Below, piece by piece: positions 1 to 11,479 of a stretch of 64,000 nucleotides of DNA. The notes beneath the pieces were generated by a model. That model was given only the letters and a program-made list of their open reading frames with translations, was not told the DNA's origin and made no database searches. Location: contig CM057234.1 of NCBI GenBank assembly GCA_029891385.1, positions 20,446,350 to 20,510,349 on the forward strand. Reading direction: 5' to 3'. This DNA is from Erythroxylum novogranatense. Lineage: Eukaryota; Streptophyta; Magnoliopsida; Malpighiales; Erythroxylaceae. A program made the translations under genes and the position numbers. The first letter of the stretch is position 1; the number at the start of each line of letters is the position of its first letter.

Positions 1-849
1 CCTCGTTCCAGGTACTGCTCCTATATCTATCCCTCCATATAGGATGGCTTTGTGGGCCGGGGAGTGAAGGTTCATTCTGAGGAGTTATTAGAGAAGGGCT
101 TCATTAGACCCAGTGTCTCACCGTGGGGAGCTCCGATATTATTTGTGAAGAAAAATGATGGGACTTTGAGACTGTGCATTGATTACAGGTAGTTGAATCG
201 GGAGACAGTGAAGAATAAGTATCCACTTCCTAGGATTAATGACTTATTTGATCAGCTGTAGGGAGCTCAGGTATTCACGAAGTTAGATTTGAGATCAGGG
301 TATTATCAGCTGAAGATAGCCGAGGCTGATGTGCTTAAGAGTGCCTTCAGGAGCAAGTATGAGCATTTCGAGTTTCTGGTGATGCCGTTTGGGTTGACTA
401 ATGCCCCGACAGCTTTTATGGCCTTGATGAATAAGGTTTTTCAGCCTTACCTTGATCAGTTTGTAATTGTCTTTATTGATGATATTTTGGTGTATTCGAG
501 GAACAGACAGGAGCATAGTGAGCACTTGAGGATTGTTTTGCAGACTATATGGGAGAGACAGTTGTATGCCAAATTCAGTAAGTGTGAATTTTGGCTAGAT
601 CAAGTGATATTTTTGGAGCATATAGTGACTAAAGAGGGTATACAGGTGGATCCGAGTAAGATTGAGGCGGTGTTAAAATGGGAAGCTCCACAGAATGTGG
701 CAGAGATTCGGAGTTTCCTTGGATTAGCTGGATATTACCGGAGGTTTGTCGAGGGGTTTTCACTGATCTCATCCCCTCTGATAAAGCTCCTGAGGAAGAA
801 CGTACCATTTAGATGGACTGAAGAGTGCCAGAAGAGCTTTGATGAGTGA
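1..849 (+). pseudogene. Chromovirus reverse transcriptase, degraded
   Basis: This copies element RNA into DNA in intact relatives. Around 130-290 the sequence encodes the RT start ([14 protein letters not shown]) but is broken by TAG in place of CAG at 190-192 and again near 259-261, and by a frameshift before position 110. From 289 the frame is open: [20 protein letters not shown] and the catalytic FIDDILVYS are all visible, followed by the thumb motif [11 protein letters not shown]. The frame ends at 847-849, where RNase H should continue. Both early stops are C-to-T changes. Family identity is clear; a functional product is excluded. Confidence 0.9.
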
Positions 850-1499
850 AACATCGGTTGACTCTTGCCGGTGTTAGCTAATCCATCGAGGACCTGGAGG
901 ATTTGAGGTGTTGATGATGCATCGCATCGAGGATTGGGATATATACGATGCGGCATGGTAGAGTGATTGCATATGCCTCGAGACAGTTGAGGTCGCATGA
1001 GGTAAATTATCCAGTGCATGATTTGGAGTTAGCTGCAGTTGTTTTCGCTCTGAAAATTTGGAGACATTATCTGTATGGTGAGACTTTCCAGATTTTCACT
1101 GATCATAAGAGTTTGAGGTATTTACTGAGCCAGAGGAAGTTGAATTTGAGACAGAGGAGGTGGATAGAGCTACTCAAGGATTATGACTGTACCATCGAGT
1201 ACTACCCCGGGAAAGCCAATATGGTGGCAGATGCTCTAAGTAGGAAGTCTTATACTAATGCAGCTCAGATTCAGGTAATGAGGTTGCCTAATTTGATTCA
1301 ATTGCGAGCTTTGAATGTGCAGTTGAATTTGGAGCAGGATGGAGCTCTATTGACCACTTTGAAGCTTAGACCGATGCTACATGACAGGATCAGGAGAGTT
1401 CAGGACAAGGATCCTGTTATGGTGAAACTGAAAGAGAAAGTGAAGGCCAACCCGGATTCAGAGTTTGAGTTTCGAGATGAGACTTTATGGTTGAGATAG
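850..1499 (+). pseudogene. Chromovirus RNase H and tether to integrase
   Basis: The open stretch 948-1499 encodes an RNase H core with [10 protein letters not shown], the [13 protein letters not shown] helix, [11 protein letters not shown] and VADALSRK at its end. This enzyme removes the RNA strand during reverse transcription. The first catalytic strand (normally CDAS) falls in 850-947, which is shifted and interrupted. Downstream, residues after SRK form the usual linker and the start of the integrase region, ending in a stop (TAG) at 1497-1499. It is continuous with the RT pseudogene upstream and the integrase pseudogene downstream. Confidence 0.88.
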
Positions 1500-2549
1500 A
1501 GGCTGTGTGTACCGAATGTAGATAATTTGAGACGAGAGATATTGGAGGAGGCTCATATGGACGCTTATGCTATGCATCTTGGTACTACCAAGATGTATAA
1601 CACTCTCAAGCAACATTTCTGGTGGCCTGGCATGAAAAAGCAGGTAGCGGAGTATATATCCAAGTGTATGACATGCCAGCAGGTTAAGGCTGAGCACCAG
1701 GCTCCAGTGGAAAAATTGCATTCGTTGCCCATTCCGGAGTGGAAATGGGAACGAATTACGATGGATTTTATTATGGGGCTACCTAGGACGCCGAGGCAGC
1801 ATGATGCTATCTGGGTCATAGTGGACCGGTTAACTAAATCGGCCCATTTCTTGCGATGAGGAGAATAATTCCTTGATCGAGTTGGCCCCAAGTATGTGGC
1901 TAAGGTAGTGAGGCGCAGGGGTTCGGTGTTGATAATGTCGGACCGGGATCCAGTTACTTGAGTTCTAGCGAGCTTGCGATCGCTATAGGTACTAAGTTGA
2001 ATTCGATCTGACATTTCATCCTCGATGGATGGGTAGAGTGAGAGGGCGATTAAAGGCTGTTGAGGATATGCTTGAGCTTGTGTATTGGAGTTGAGAGGAG
2101 CATGGGATCGATTTGGCTCGATTGAGTTAAACTATAATAATCATTATCACAACTGACATTGGAATGGCACCGTATGAGGTTACAGTATGGGCGGCGATGT
2201 CGATCGCCTCTGTATTGGGATGAAGAGGGTGTGAGGATGATTGAGGTCTGAGTGATTCGGGATCTTGTAGATAAGGTGGCGATTGAGTCGCATCAAAGCA
2301 GATCAAGACAGACAGAAGAGTTATGTGGATCAGCACAGGAGGGAGATGGAGTACAATGTGGGAGACAGGGTATTCTTACGGGTGTCCCCGTGGCGTGGTG
2401 TACTGAGATTTGGTAAAAGGGGGAAGTTAAACCCTAGGTACATTGGTCCCTATGAGATTACTGAGAGGATAGGACCTTTGGCCTACAGGTTGGCTTTATC
2501 GAGCGAGATGTCTCAGTTGCATGATGTCTTCCACGTGGTATGCTCATGA
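1500..2549 (+). pseudogene. Chromovirus integrase, degraded core
   Basis: Integrase inserts the cDNA copy into chromosomes. At 1527-1859 the zinc-binding module is visible (HMDAYAMH, then CMTCQQ) and then the start of the catalytic core (MDFIMGLPRT, IWVIVDRLTKSAHF), holding the first catalytic Asp. From 1860 to about 2280 the core is so mutated that the second Asp and Glu region gives no open frame; only hints such as SDRD near 1940 remain. An open frame returns at 2283-2549 with the C-terminal integrase fold (YNVGDRVFLRVSPWRG, then YIGPYEI and LHDVFHV). Confidence 0.87.
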
Positions 2550-2811
2550 ATATCGATCGAGATCAGACACATGTGATCTGGCTCGGGAGATTGAGGTTGC
2601 CGATGTCGAGTTATGTTGAGGAGCCAATCAGTTAGCCGGGTCACTGAGTTAAGCATTAAGGAATAAGAGTATCCCATTGGTGAAGGTTATCTGGAGAAAT
2701 CACTCAACTGAGGAAGCCACTTGGGAGACCGAGGAGCATATGAGGAGACAATATCCTTATTTATTTGATCAATCAGGTAAGAATTTCGCGGACGAAATTT
2801 TTATTAGGACG
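2550..2811 (+). pseudogene. Chromodomain-like integrase tail
   Basis: After the integrase C-terminus the frame is interrupted, then 2658-2811 encodes a tail with IPLVKVIWRNH, EEATWETEEHMRRQYP and a final NFADEIF. Chromoviruses end their integrase with a chromodomain that steers insertion toward marked chromatin, and this residue pattern (W, EEATWE, YP) is the usual one for the Tekay/Del group. The tail runs up to the polypurine tract. Confidence 0.8.
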
Positions 2812-2818
2812 GGGAAAT
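2806..2818 (+). promoter_or_regulatory. Polypurine tract of chromovirus
   Basis: AGGACGGGGAAAT lies directly before the LTR start TGTAACATCCC and follows the last coding codons. This is the expected place and composition of the plus-strand primer used in reverse transcription. One C interrupts the purine run. Confidence 0.8.
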
Positions 2819-4640
2819 TGTAACATCCCACCACCTTCAGGAAGGGTGGAATAGTAATTTGGCATAGGATGAGAGTGATTGGGATTAATTAGGACTGTTC
2901 ATGCATACTAGTATTGGTAAACAGTGAAATTTATGCACATGAAATACCTGTACATGCATACATGACATTCCCGGTTTTTATGCCTAATGCAATTTTATTG
3001 TAAATAACGTGGTAATTGATTTGAAAAATTCATTTGAGTGAATCTTTGTGTTTCTTATATTTTAAGGGATTTTTAGGAATTTTTTTGGAATTTTCTGGAG
3101 AAACTTTCCGGACTAGAAAAATCGCCAAGTGGTGAACCGGTTGATTTTCGGTATCGAAAATTTCTATCCAGTGGCACTATAATATTGGATATATTATTTT
3201 TGGATTGGAATTAGGGCCATTAGACTTGAATGGGTCAGATTTTATTAGGGTTGCTAAATCCTATTACAAGTTTTTGTTTTATCTCCATTTTGTATTTTTC
3301 CAAAACATGCCACTTGTCCTACATGTTATTGTTTTTTTCTTATGCTTGGCCTTGTATTCTCAGAAACTTCATTGTTAAGGAAGGAAAAGTCAAGTGTTTC
3401 ACCTATTTCTTCATTCCAACCGAAATTGTCTCTTCATCTTCTTCCTTTGTTTTCCTTTCCATCGATTTTGCTCCTTCTTAAGTAACACTTCCTTCAACCT
3501 TAAGAGCCCTCCTTCATGCAACCAAGCTACTTCTTTCCATGATGATGATGATGATGCACATGCATGGTGTTAGAAGAGAGTGGAGAAGGTATTGAGTTAG
3601 GGTATTCATTAAAGAATTGAAGAGATGGAAGGGGTAGGAAGTTTTAAGTAGGTAAGGTTTATTTTAAGCTTTACTTATGTATTTAATAAATCATGGTTGT
3701 TAGATGCATTCAATGGGAGTTATTGTTTACTAATCATCATTTATGATGCTTAAATGTTATGAAAATTATAGTTTGAATTGTTGGGTTATGTTTGAGTATG
3801 ACTTGACGAAGTAGTATGATTGAAGTGTTTTCACTTGATTTTCGATGATTCTTGATGATTTTTCTTGCATGGAAATGAAGAGTTTAGTGCTGCCAAATTG
3901 TGACTATTGGTCTAAGTGAATGTATGAATGATCTAGTGACTGATTTCTTGTCCATTTGGATGCTTAGTGATGTGTTATTGGTATTGGAAGTGATAGGATC
4001 TAAGGTTAGTACCAAAGCTGGAAACTTGGTTTTGTACTAATTACACTGTTTTGATCATAACTAATGGTGTCATTGTGCAAATGAGGTTCGGTTTGCTCCA
4101 ACAGAAACTTTAGTTGATTGGCTACAATTTTGTGTGAAATAGGTGTTGTCTAATTGTAGCTCTAAGAGGTTGAATTTTGGCTTGGAAAATCAGAGATCTG
4201 GGCTATGTGAACAGTACCCAGATTGATGACCTAATTGTTTTGATGATTTTTTTAGATTAATTTAGAAGGAATTGGTGAAAATGGTCTTAATGAAAGTTGA
4301 AGCCTATCTAGTTAGCTTTCCATTTCCACTTATTTTACAATTTTTCGATATGTAGATTGTGAGTTATGACCTGTGAATGTTGGTTGTTTATGTGCATTAT
4401 GTTGGAACCTAGCCATAAGTGTAGGTTTTGTGAGTATTTTGATTGGAAGCAAATTTAGAGATTTCTGTGAATTGAATTGGCTTATCTGATCTTCTAAAAG
4501 GTTGTATAGGAAGTAATTATCTTGAAAATGTTATATAGCATGCTATTTTTGGATATCATATTTGGGAGTAATGAATTTGGAAAAACTGAATCTGAATTAG
4601 GTCATTGACTGCTGATTAGGGCAGTCACTTACATGACAGT

Positions 4641-6130
4641 TGATCGGCGGTTTATCGTTCAATATTAAAATTGATCCCTGGAAACCGGTCAAATTAAATT
4701 TATACCAAGGATTGCAATACGAGGATGCAACCTCGAATTCGACTCTCAAGGAACCAATGCATCAATTGATCTAGACTAGCCTAATGTTTGAATGATGCAT
4801 GCAATTAAAGCAATAGAAGGGGTTTTGATTTGATTAATTAGAAATTAAACTAAGCCAAAATAAGAATAAATGTTTTGGAATTTTAGAAAACTAAATGATT
4901 GAAATTAAACAAGTTTGAAGTCAAATTACTAAAACTCTCACGAAAATGTAGCTCGGGTCATCATCGTTGAGAAATAATGTTGGGGTTTGAAATCCACTAA
5001 GTTTGAAAATAAAACCTTAACAACTCGTTAAGTCCAAGAATTAATTAATCAACTCGATTAATTACAACTTGTTAAAACCCTTAGTGTATGCATGGATTGA
5101 TTAATGCACTAAATCAACCAAATAATAACACAACCAATTCAATCAAACACAACTAGGCGATTAAATTAGTTAATGCAATCATTTAAGCGATATACATGAA
5201 CTCCATGTATTTAAGCACAGTATTCAACAATAATCTATCCATAACACAAATCAAAGTCTAACATCCTACTAAACTATAGCAGGATTCAATCAGAAATACA
5301 TTGCAAAAATACCAACTCGGATTGTGCAAATACATTCTGAAATCTAAACTAAGATTGATTACCCTTGTTTAGTTCGGAACTCCAACCCTCACAACATTTC
5401 AGAAGACTATGAGCTTAGCCACTCATGACTACAGACGACTCCATCATTGTTGAAGTATCACGAAGACCATGCTCGACGGCGAATGCGGAAGAGTAGAGAT
5501 GAAGGAAATGGCTGCGATGATCGTGCTTTGTGACTAAACACGAAATCAAACACAAAATGAGAGACATTAGATCAAAAGCGAAAATGTAAAAGAAGAAAAC
5601 GAAGAAAAGCGGAGAAGACGAAGAGAAGAGAAAGCGAAGAACTCTTTTGTAGGCGGCCCTCCTTCTCATTTGCCCTAAATGGTAAGGTTTTATAGGAATC
5701 TGTCTTGGTAGGGTCGAATAAAGTGGATACTTTTGCCATTTTGGTCGGGTCACCCGACATTATTGCTGGCGAATGATCGTAGTTCGCCTGGCGAATGAAT
5801 TTAGTCACTCGTCGCAGTGAATGAATTAAACACCATTAATTAGCCTTGGCCGAATGGAAGTCTGATTCGTCGGTGAACTCATGGCGTGTTGACTTCTTAA
5901 TTGTTGACTACTTTGGTCCTACAAAATACAACCCATTTGCACTATCAATTGTCCCAATAAAGATTATGCAGAATTAATGACAAATGACAACAAAATATTG
6001 ACAATATGCAATTTATCAAAACTCAATGTACGGGACCAAAATAAGCATGAAAATTATAGATCAGGAGTCAACAGATGCATAATTACTAAAGAAAATGGGC
6101 CTGATTTATAGTATTTATTTGGTCCAATCA
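4641..6130 (-). mobile_element. Nested solo LTR with ACAGT target duplication
   Basis: ACAGT at 4636-4640 is repeated at 6131-6135, and the 1490 bp between them start TGATCGG and end CCAATCA, the TG...CA form of an LTR. Removing the insert rejoins the surrounding LTR cleanly. The minus strand is preferred because, read that way, a block near its end (about 4670-4745) resembles the 3' part of Athila/Tat-type LTRs, as also seen at 26038-26105. No internal region, primer site or second LTR was found, so it is a solo LTR left by recombination, or less likely a small non-autonomous element. Confidence 0.7.
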
Positions 6131-6664
6131 ACAGTTTTGAGCTTGTTAATGATGGAATTGGATTCTGAGTCCTTTATGAAAATTGAAGTATGAGATCTTA
6201 TCTTTCCAGTGATATAAGGTAGTGATTTTTTTTGACATTTGTACAAGGAGCTATCTTTGTTTTAAAATTTCTTTGTCAGTTAGGGAATTTCATTGGCGAT
6301 TCTTTGTTGAATTGTTTGACCTAGTTAACAAGTGAATTTGATTTCAGGTTGTTCATGAAAGTTGTAGAAAACATTGTGATTTTTCTGTGCACATTTATTG
6401 TGTAATTTTTGACTGAGGAACTGGAAAGTTATGGATTTTGCAAAATCCTGCACTGTTTTGAGAGGCAATGACTAGGCAGTAGCTTTGATTGGATTTTTGA
6501 AACCATTAGGGGTGAAGTTGATTTTTATGGTCTTCATGAAACTTGTAGAGGTTTTCATGATCTTTCCAACGAGATATGATTTGTAATTTTCTGAATTGTG
6601 TGCAAAGCGTTATAGGTGTTCAAATTTCGGTTTGAAAATAGGAAAAAGAAAAGGAAATAGGGGC

Positions 6665-6713
<49 letters not shown>
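6665..6713. repeat. Compound CA/TA microsatellite
   Basis: A run of about 15 CA units passes directly into about nine TA units. It lies inside the chromovirus LTR. Short ORFs across it, giving Thr-His or Cys-Val repeats, are artefacts. Confidence 0.95.
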
Positions 6714-7614
6714 TAATTGTTTTATTTGATTTTTGTGTTTTTTTGGGAATTTTTGGACGGAAAATTGACGTGCGTCCGAGTAATGGTTCTTTAGTCACTG
6801 TTTTATTTATTTTTGGACCGATAGAAGTCCGAATTGAGTAATTTCTGTGTTGTTAGATCTCTAATTTTTAGACAGATTTTTATGATGAAAAAGTTTGGTG
6901 TATGGCCGAGAATATTATGCACATGCATTGTACACCTTTTAATTGTTACGCATGCATCATTAACTCGTTCTGATTGGACAATTAGTAATAGTTATCTTCT
7001 CTGATTATTATAGAGGTACAATTGGAGCGTCGACCTACCGACGTAGCAGAGACTTCCCGGCATTAGCTCGGAAGTAATAGGTGAGTGACTGAGATGGTTT
7101 TCGTTCAATTATTATATGTCTAATGTGGGGAATAATGGTGGGATTAGTGGTTGCATTTGTTTCTGACTGGATTCCGGACAGATGGTCCGATGAATTGGGA
7201 GATTTGACATAGAAGTGCCTTGATGTGTTAATTGTTACTTGTTTGCTATTACTGTGATTGATTGTGATTCACTGATTGTTAATTGACTGTTAAATTGGGC
7301 ATATGCATTTCATACAGATGCATAAGCGGATAAGAATAGTTGTGACAGAGTCGCCGCGATCATCGAAACGAGCCTCAAGCTCGAAGGGAGATAATCCTAC
7401 TCCCTAGACGCGTCTACTGCTTACTGTTTACTATTTACTGTGTAAGCGCTCGGTCACAACACTGTAATAAAAAATAGAAAAGTGTCACATGTGCATTGCA
7501 TACATATTGGACTGAATAACTGAATACCTGAAATGCCTTTTTGTTGTATGTGACTGTATGATTTCTGTGACTATCTTATTTCTGTAATTTGTTTGTGTGA
7601 TGCATGGATTGGGC

Positions 7615-7633
7615 GAACCATCGATGATGGTTC
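7615..7633. promoter_or_regulatory. Conserved LTR hairpin GAACCATC-GAT-GATGGTTC
   Basis: Perfect 8-bp arms flank a 3-nt centre. The hairpin sits beside a block reading GAGTTCGCAAACTCACCCAAA, itself an inverted repeat (GAGTT/AACTC). The same pair of elements appears, in the opposite orientation, at 11903-11948, 14745-14790 and 20808-20853 in three other LTRs. The role is not known; conservation between diverged LTRs suggests a transcript-processing or packaging signal. Confidence 0.6.
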
Positions 7634-8051
7634 CTCACTGAGTTCGCAAACTCACCCAAAATTGCAACCTATTTTTCAGGATCGAGTGGTGATAGTTCCG
7701 AGAGGCGTAGAGCCGCGTAGATCAGATTGGCGAGAGAGGCTATGGCTCAAAGGTCGGTCAGCTGGGATTTCTTTTGAGATGACCTAGTTAGGACTGCTAT
7801 TTTTTTCTTGTTGTATATAGTGTTCAGAGTGATGTACAGACATGAGAACACTAACAGTTGTATAAATTACTGAGTTTGATGAAATGAAATGGATCACAGT
7901 TTGGTTTTAAAAAGTTTAAATTTCATATTACTGTTTTATTATTGTGATGCCATGTGGAGTTTAGAGTTGTTTGTCTGTAGTTCTCTCTTATCGTAGGATA
8001 TGTACCGGAATGACCTACGGGTGTTCCGATGGGTACTCTACGGTAAGGGGA

Positions 8052-8085
8052 TGCTACAGGATAAGTCGTGCTACAGGATAAGTCC
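8052..8085 (+). repeat. 17-bp tandem duplication at the element junction
   Basis: TGCTACAGGATAAGTCG (8052-8068) is followed directly by TGCTACAGGATAAGTCC (8069-8085). The first copy spans the chromovirus LTR end; the second runs into the Athila-like coding sequence. Confidence 0.9.
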
Positions 8086-9451
8086 AACATTTTGTATGGA
8101 TCGGTTAAATTTGGAGGAAGATGCAAAGCCAGTTCGGGAACATCAAAGAAATCTCAACCCGAATATGAAGGAGGTCGTGAAGAAAGAAGTGCTTAAACTT
8201 CTAGCTGCAGGAATTATCTATCCGACTTACGATGGTACATGGGTAAGCTCGATCCATTGTGTCCCTAAAAAGGGAGGTATGATAGTGGTAAGAAATGATA
8301 ATAATGAGCTGATTCCAACTAGAACTATAACAGGTTGGCGTGTGTGTATAGATTACAGGAAATTAAATAAAGCAACACGTAAGGATCATTTCCCTTTACC
8401 CTTTATTGATCAAATGTTAGAGAGGTTAGCTAATCATGATTACTTCTATTATTTGGATGGTTATTCTGGTTTCTTCCCAATTCCTATTCACCCTAATGAT
8501 CAAGAAAAAACATCATTTACATGCCCTTACGGTACCTTTGCTTATCGAAGGATGTCGTTTGGTCTGTGTAATGCCCCAGCTACCTTTCAAAGGTGCATGA
8601 TGGCAATCTTTTCTGATTTTATTGAGGAAATTATGGAAGTTTTCATGGATGATTTTTCAGTATATGGGGTTTCATTTGACTCATGTTTATCTAACCTTGT
8701 CAAAGTTTTGAGCAGGTGTGAAGAAGTGAACCTTGTATTAAACTGGGAAAAGTGCCAATTTATAGTGCAAGAAGGCATAGTACTTGGTCATCTTTTTTCT
8801 AATCGAGGAATTGAGGTAGACAAGGCTAAAACTGAAGTGATATCAAATTTGCCTCCACCTACCTCGGTTAAGGAAGTTAGATGTTTTTTAGGGCATGCTG
8901 GTTTTTATAGAAGATTTATCAAAGATTTTTCTAAAATAGCTAAGCCTTTGACAAATATATTGAATACTGATGTCCCTTTTGTGATTGATGATGCCTTTTT
9001 GAATTCTTTTCGCAGGTTAAAAGAAACCTTAATTTCTGCTCCAATTCTTCAACCTCCGGATTGGTCTTTACCATTTGAAATTATGTGTGACGCCTCTGAT
9101 TTTGCTGTAGGAGCTGTGCTTGGACAAAGAAAGGATAAAGTAGTTCATGATATCTATTATGCAAGTAAAACACTCAATGATGCACAATTGCACTATGCGA
9201 CTACTAAAAAGGAGCTCCTAGCTGTGGTGTTTGCAGTGGACAAGTTTAGGTCCTACATAGTTAGTTCCAAAGTAGTTGTCTATTCAGATCATGTCGCTAT
9301 TAGGTACCTACTTGCAAAGAAAGAAGCTAAACCAAGGCTAATACGGTGGATACTTCTCCTTCAAGAATCTGATTTGGAGATAAAAGACAAGAAGGGGGCA
9401 GAGAACGTGGTTGTAGATCATCTATCGAGGCTTTCAAACTCAACTCATTAA
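8078..9451 (+). pseudogene. Athila-like reverse transcriptase and RNase H, open frame
   Basis: The frame is open for about 458 codons. It starts in the RT approach region ([18 protein letters not shown]) and shows [41 protein letters not shown], the catalytic [10 protein letters not shown] (FMDD, as is usual in Athila), and [12 protein letters not shown]. RNase H follows with [42 protein letters not shown] and VVDHLSRL, so all its acidic catalytic positions look present. An ATG at 8000 lies in the neighbouring LTR and is not a real start. The protein is a fragment because protease and gag are absent. Its upstream edge is the 17-bp duplication. Confidence 0.9.
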
Positions 9452-10904
9452 TTGGATATAGATGATAATTTTTGTGATGAGAATTTGTTTTTTCTTGTAG
9501 GTGCCCAGCAAACAGACTGTGCAGATCTGAACGAGTTATGTTGTGTTGTTCAAAAACTAGCAGCAGTTATAGCTTCCATTGGTCCTTGGTACGCAGACTT
9601 CGTGAATTACTTGGTCACTGGAGTTACACCACCTGATTTGTCCTACCAGCAGAGGAAGAAATTTTTCTTAGATTTGAAGTATTACATGTGGGAGGAGCCA
9701 TATTTATTCCGGAGATGAAATGATGGAATTATTAGGTGATGTTTGCCAAGTGAGGAAGCTGAAGAAGTGTTGATGAATTGCCATTCCTCACCTTATGGAG
9801 GACATTTTAGTTCAGAAAAGACAGCAGCCAAGGTGCTACAACCAGGATTTTATTAGCCAACACTTTTTCGGGATGAAAGGAATTTTGCTCAAACATGTGA
9901 CCAATGTCAAAGAACTGGAACCATTTCAAGGAAGCATGAGATGCCAATGCAAGGAATTTTGGAAGTGGAACTCTTTGACATGTGGGGATTGGACTTCTGG
10001 GGCCTTTTCCACCTTCTTTTGGTAATAAGTTTATTTTGATGGGAGTAGACTACGTTTCAAAATGGGTAGAAGTTGTTGCTTGTCCAACTTGTGACACGAA
10101 AGTGATGCTAAAATTCCTTAAAAAGAATATTTTCATAAGGTTTGGGACCCGAGGGCCATATTAAGTGATCGAGTGAGGTCCCAAAGGGCCATATTAAGTG
10201 ATCGAGGGACTCACTTTGTCAACAGTTCCTTCGAGAATTTGCTGAAGAAATATGGGGTCTACCATAAACAAGCATTAGCTTACCATCCTCAAGCTAACGG
10301 TCAAGCTAAGATTTCTAACCGAGAGATCAAATCTATATTAGAGAAGACGGTTAATTCATTAAGGAAGGACTAGTCTTTAAGGCTTGATGATTCTCTGTGG
10401 GCATACAGGACAGCATACAAGACCCCTATAGGGACAACTCCATATAGACTAGTTTTTTGGAAGTCTTGCCATCTTCTAGTGGAACTTGAACACAAAGCTT
10501 ATTGGGCAATAAGGAATCTGAATATGGATTTTAAAGAAGCAGGTGCTAAATGACTGTTGCAACTGAACGAGTTGGAAGAGTTAAGGCATGACGCTTATGA
10601 AAGTGATAGAATCTACAAGGAACGAATTAAAAGATGGCATGATAAGAACCTTGTTAGGAGGGAATTCAAAGAAGGACATTTGGTGCTACCCTTCAATTCA
10701 AGACTGAAAATATATCCTGGAAAGCTAAAATCTCGATGGTCAGGGCCGTTCAAAGTAGTGAAGGTTTTTCCTTACGGAGCAATAGAGATAGAGGACCCAA
10801 AAACTGGAGTTTTCAAGGTCAATGGACAACGTCTAAAGCCATATATTGCTGGAGCTCAAATCGAGAAAGGGACAGTTTACTCCCTTTCTAATCCAAAGCC
10901 TTGA
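9452..10904 (+). pseudogene. Athila-like integrase, frameshifted
   Basis: Linker residues ([22 protein letters not shown]) lead to a stop at 9716-9718. The zinc-binding module (GGHF, then CDQCQRTG) follows in another frame, with TAG replacing a Trp codon at 9853-9855. The catalytic core shows the first Asp in DMWGLDFWGPFP, the second in RAILSDRGTHF, and a Glu in AKISNREIKSIL, so the D,D,E triad can be traced. A one-base loss near 10148 shifts frame just before the second Asp, and stops interrupt 10371-10552. The C-terminal part 10557-10904 is open (ending SLSNPKP). Confidence 0.88.
10153..10206 (+). repeat. 21-bp repeat, 33 bp apart, copying the integrase RAILSDR codons
   Basis: GGGCCATATTAAGTGATCGAG occurs at 10153-10173 and again at 10186-10206. 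In the frame of the downstream core both copies encode RAILSDR, the segment holding the second catalytic Asp, with four extra residues between. The offset of 33 bp keeps frame. Confidence 0.85.
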
Positions 10905-11287
10905 GAGAAGAATTCAAAATCTAGCTATGGACTTTAAACAAGCGTTTATTGGGAGGCAACCCAATTTTCTTTCCTTTACTTTTTAGTTCATTTATTTATT
11001 TTTGGTATAACACCTCCATTTTTCCAAACTCAAGTTAATAATTCTCAATGATTTTTCTTGAAGGAACAACAACTCGGGACTGTGGATGAATAGAGGATTT
11101 GGTTGGAAGCACACTCACCATCACGGTCCAGGGAGTTCTCATTACACTTCCTTTTATTATTCTACAGTAATGTTTAATTGATGAATGAGTGTGGTTTGGT
11201 TGAATTTTGTGTTTGATTTATATTGTGCATTGTGTGAAATTTTATGGATGAGAATTATTTGGCTTATTTGACATTGAGGACACTGTC
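10905..11287 (+). other. Athila-like post-integrase noncoding segment
   Basis: No gene is seen. GGGAGGCAACCCA at 10951 and the phrase around ACATTGAGGACA at 11271 are typical of sequence that follows integrase in Athila/Tat-type plant elements. The last five bases CTGTC (11283-11287) are the left copy of the target duplication of the next insertion. Confidence 0.7.
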
Positions 11288-11479
11288 TGTAGCATCCCAC
11301 TTCCGCATGACCCGAACCCGACATCGACGGTGATATCCGAGTCCGTGCCCGCGAAGGTAGCATGCTAGAACAATCAAACACCCATAAACCGGTATAAATT
11401 TTTTTTAACACTCACATTCCAATGTGGGCCATATACAGTTAACAGTCGCAATAATAAACTTGTTTTCAAACAGTACCAT

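Larger units (their letters stand above)
1..8058 (+). mobile_element. Tekay/Del-like Ty3/gypsy chromovirus, 3' half
   Basis: Domain order is reverse transcriptase, RNase H, integrase, chromodomain-like tail, polypurine tract and 3' LTR, the order of plant chromoviruses. The gag, protease and 5' LTR lie beyond the left edge. Coding parts carry many stops and shifts, so the copy is dead. The 3' LTR runs from TGTAACATCCCA (2819) to GGGGATGCTACA (ending 8058). Directly after it comes the coding sequence of an Athila-like pol, so the chromovirus inserted into that older element. The target duplication cannot be checked because the other flank is outside the window. Confidence 0.88.
2819..8058 (+). 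repeat. Chromovirus 3' LTR, interrupted
   Basis: It begins TGTAACATCCC and ends GGGATGCTACA, so its ends are near-perfect inverted copies. The LTR is 5240 bp as found, about 3.7 kb without the nested insertion at 4641-6130. No gene is encoded. It holds a CA/TA microsatellite at about 6665-6713 and a conserved hairpin block at 7615-7680. Its last 75 bp match, at reduced identity, the reverse complement of the solo LTR at 11480, which ties the two to related families. Confidence 0.85.

Noticed and set aside
4640..6131. DNA transposon with CAG target duplication and TTGAT ends
   Set aside because: A one-base shift gives a 5-bp duplication ACAGT with TG...CA ends, a better fit to an LTR.
6596..6841. 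Frames with Thr-His or Cys-Val repeats
   Set aside because: They are translations of the CA/TA microsatellite inside a chromovirus LTR.
8000..8077. ATG at 8000 as start of the Athila-like reverse transcriptase
   Set aside because: It lies within the chromovirus LTR; the RT similarity begins only at 8078.
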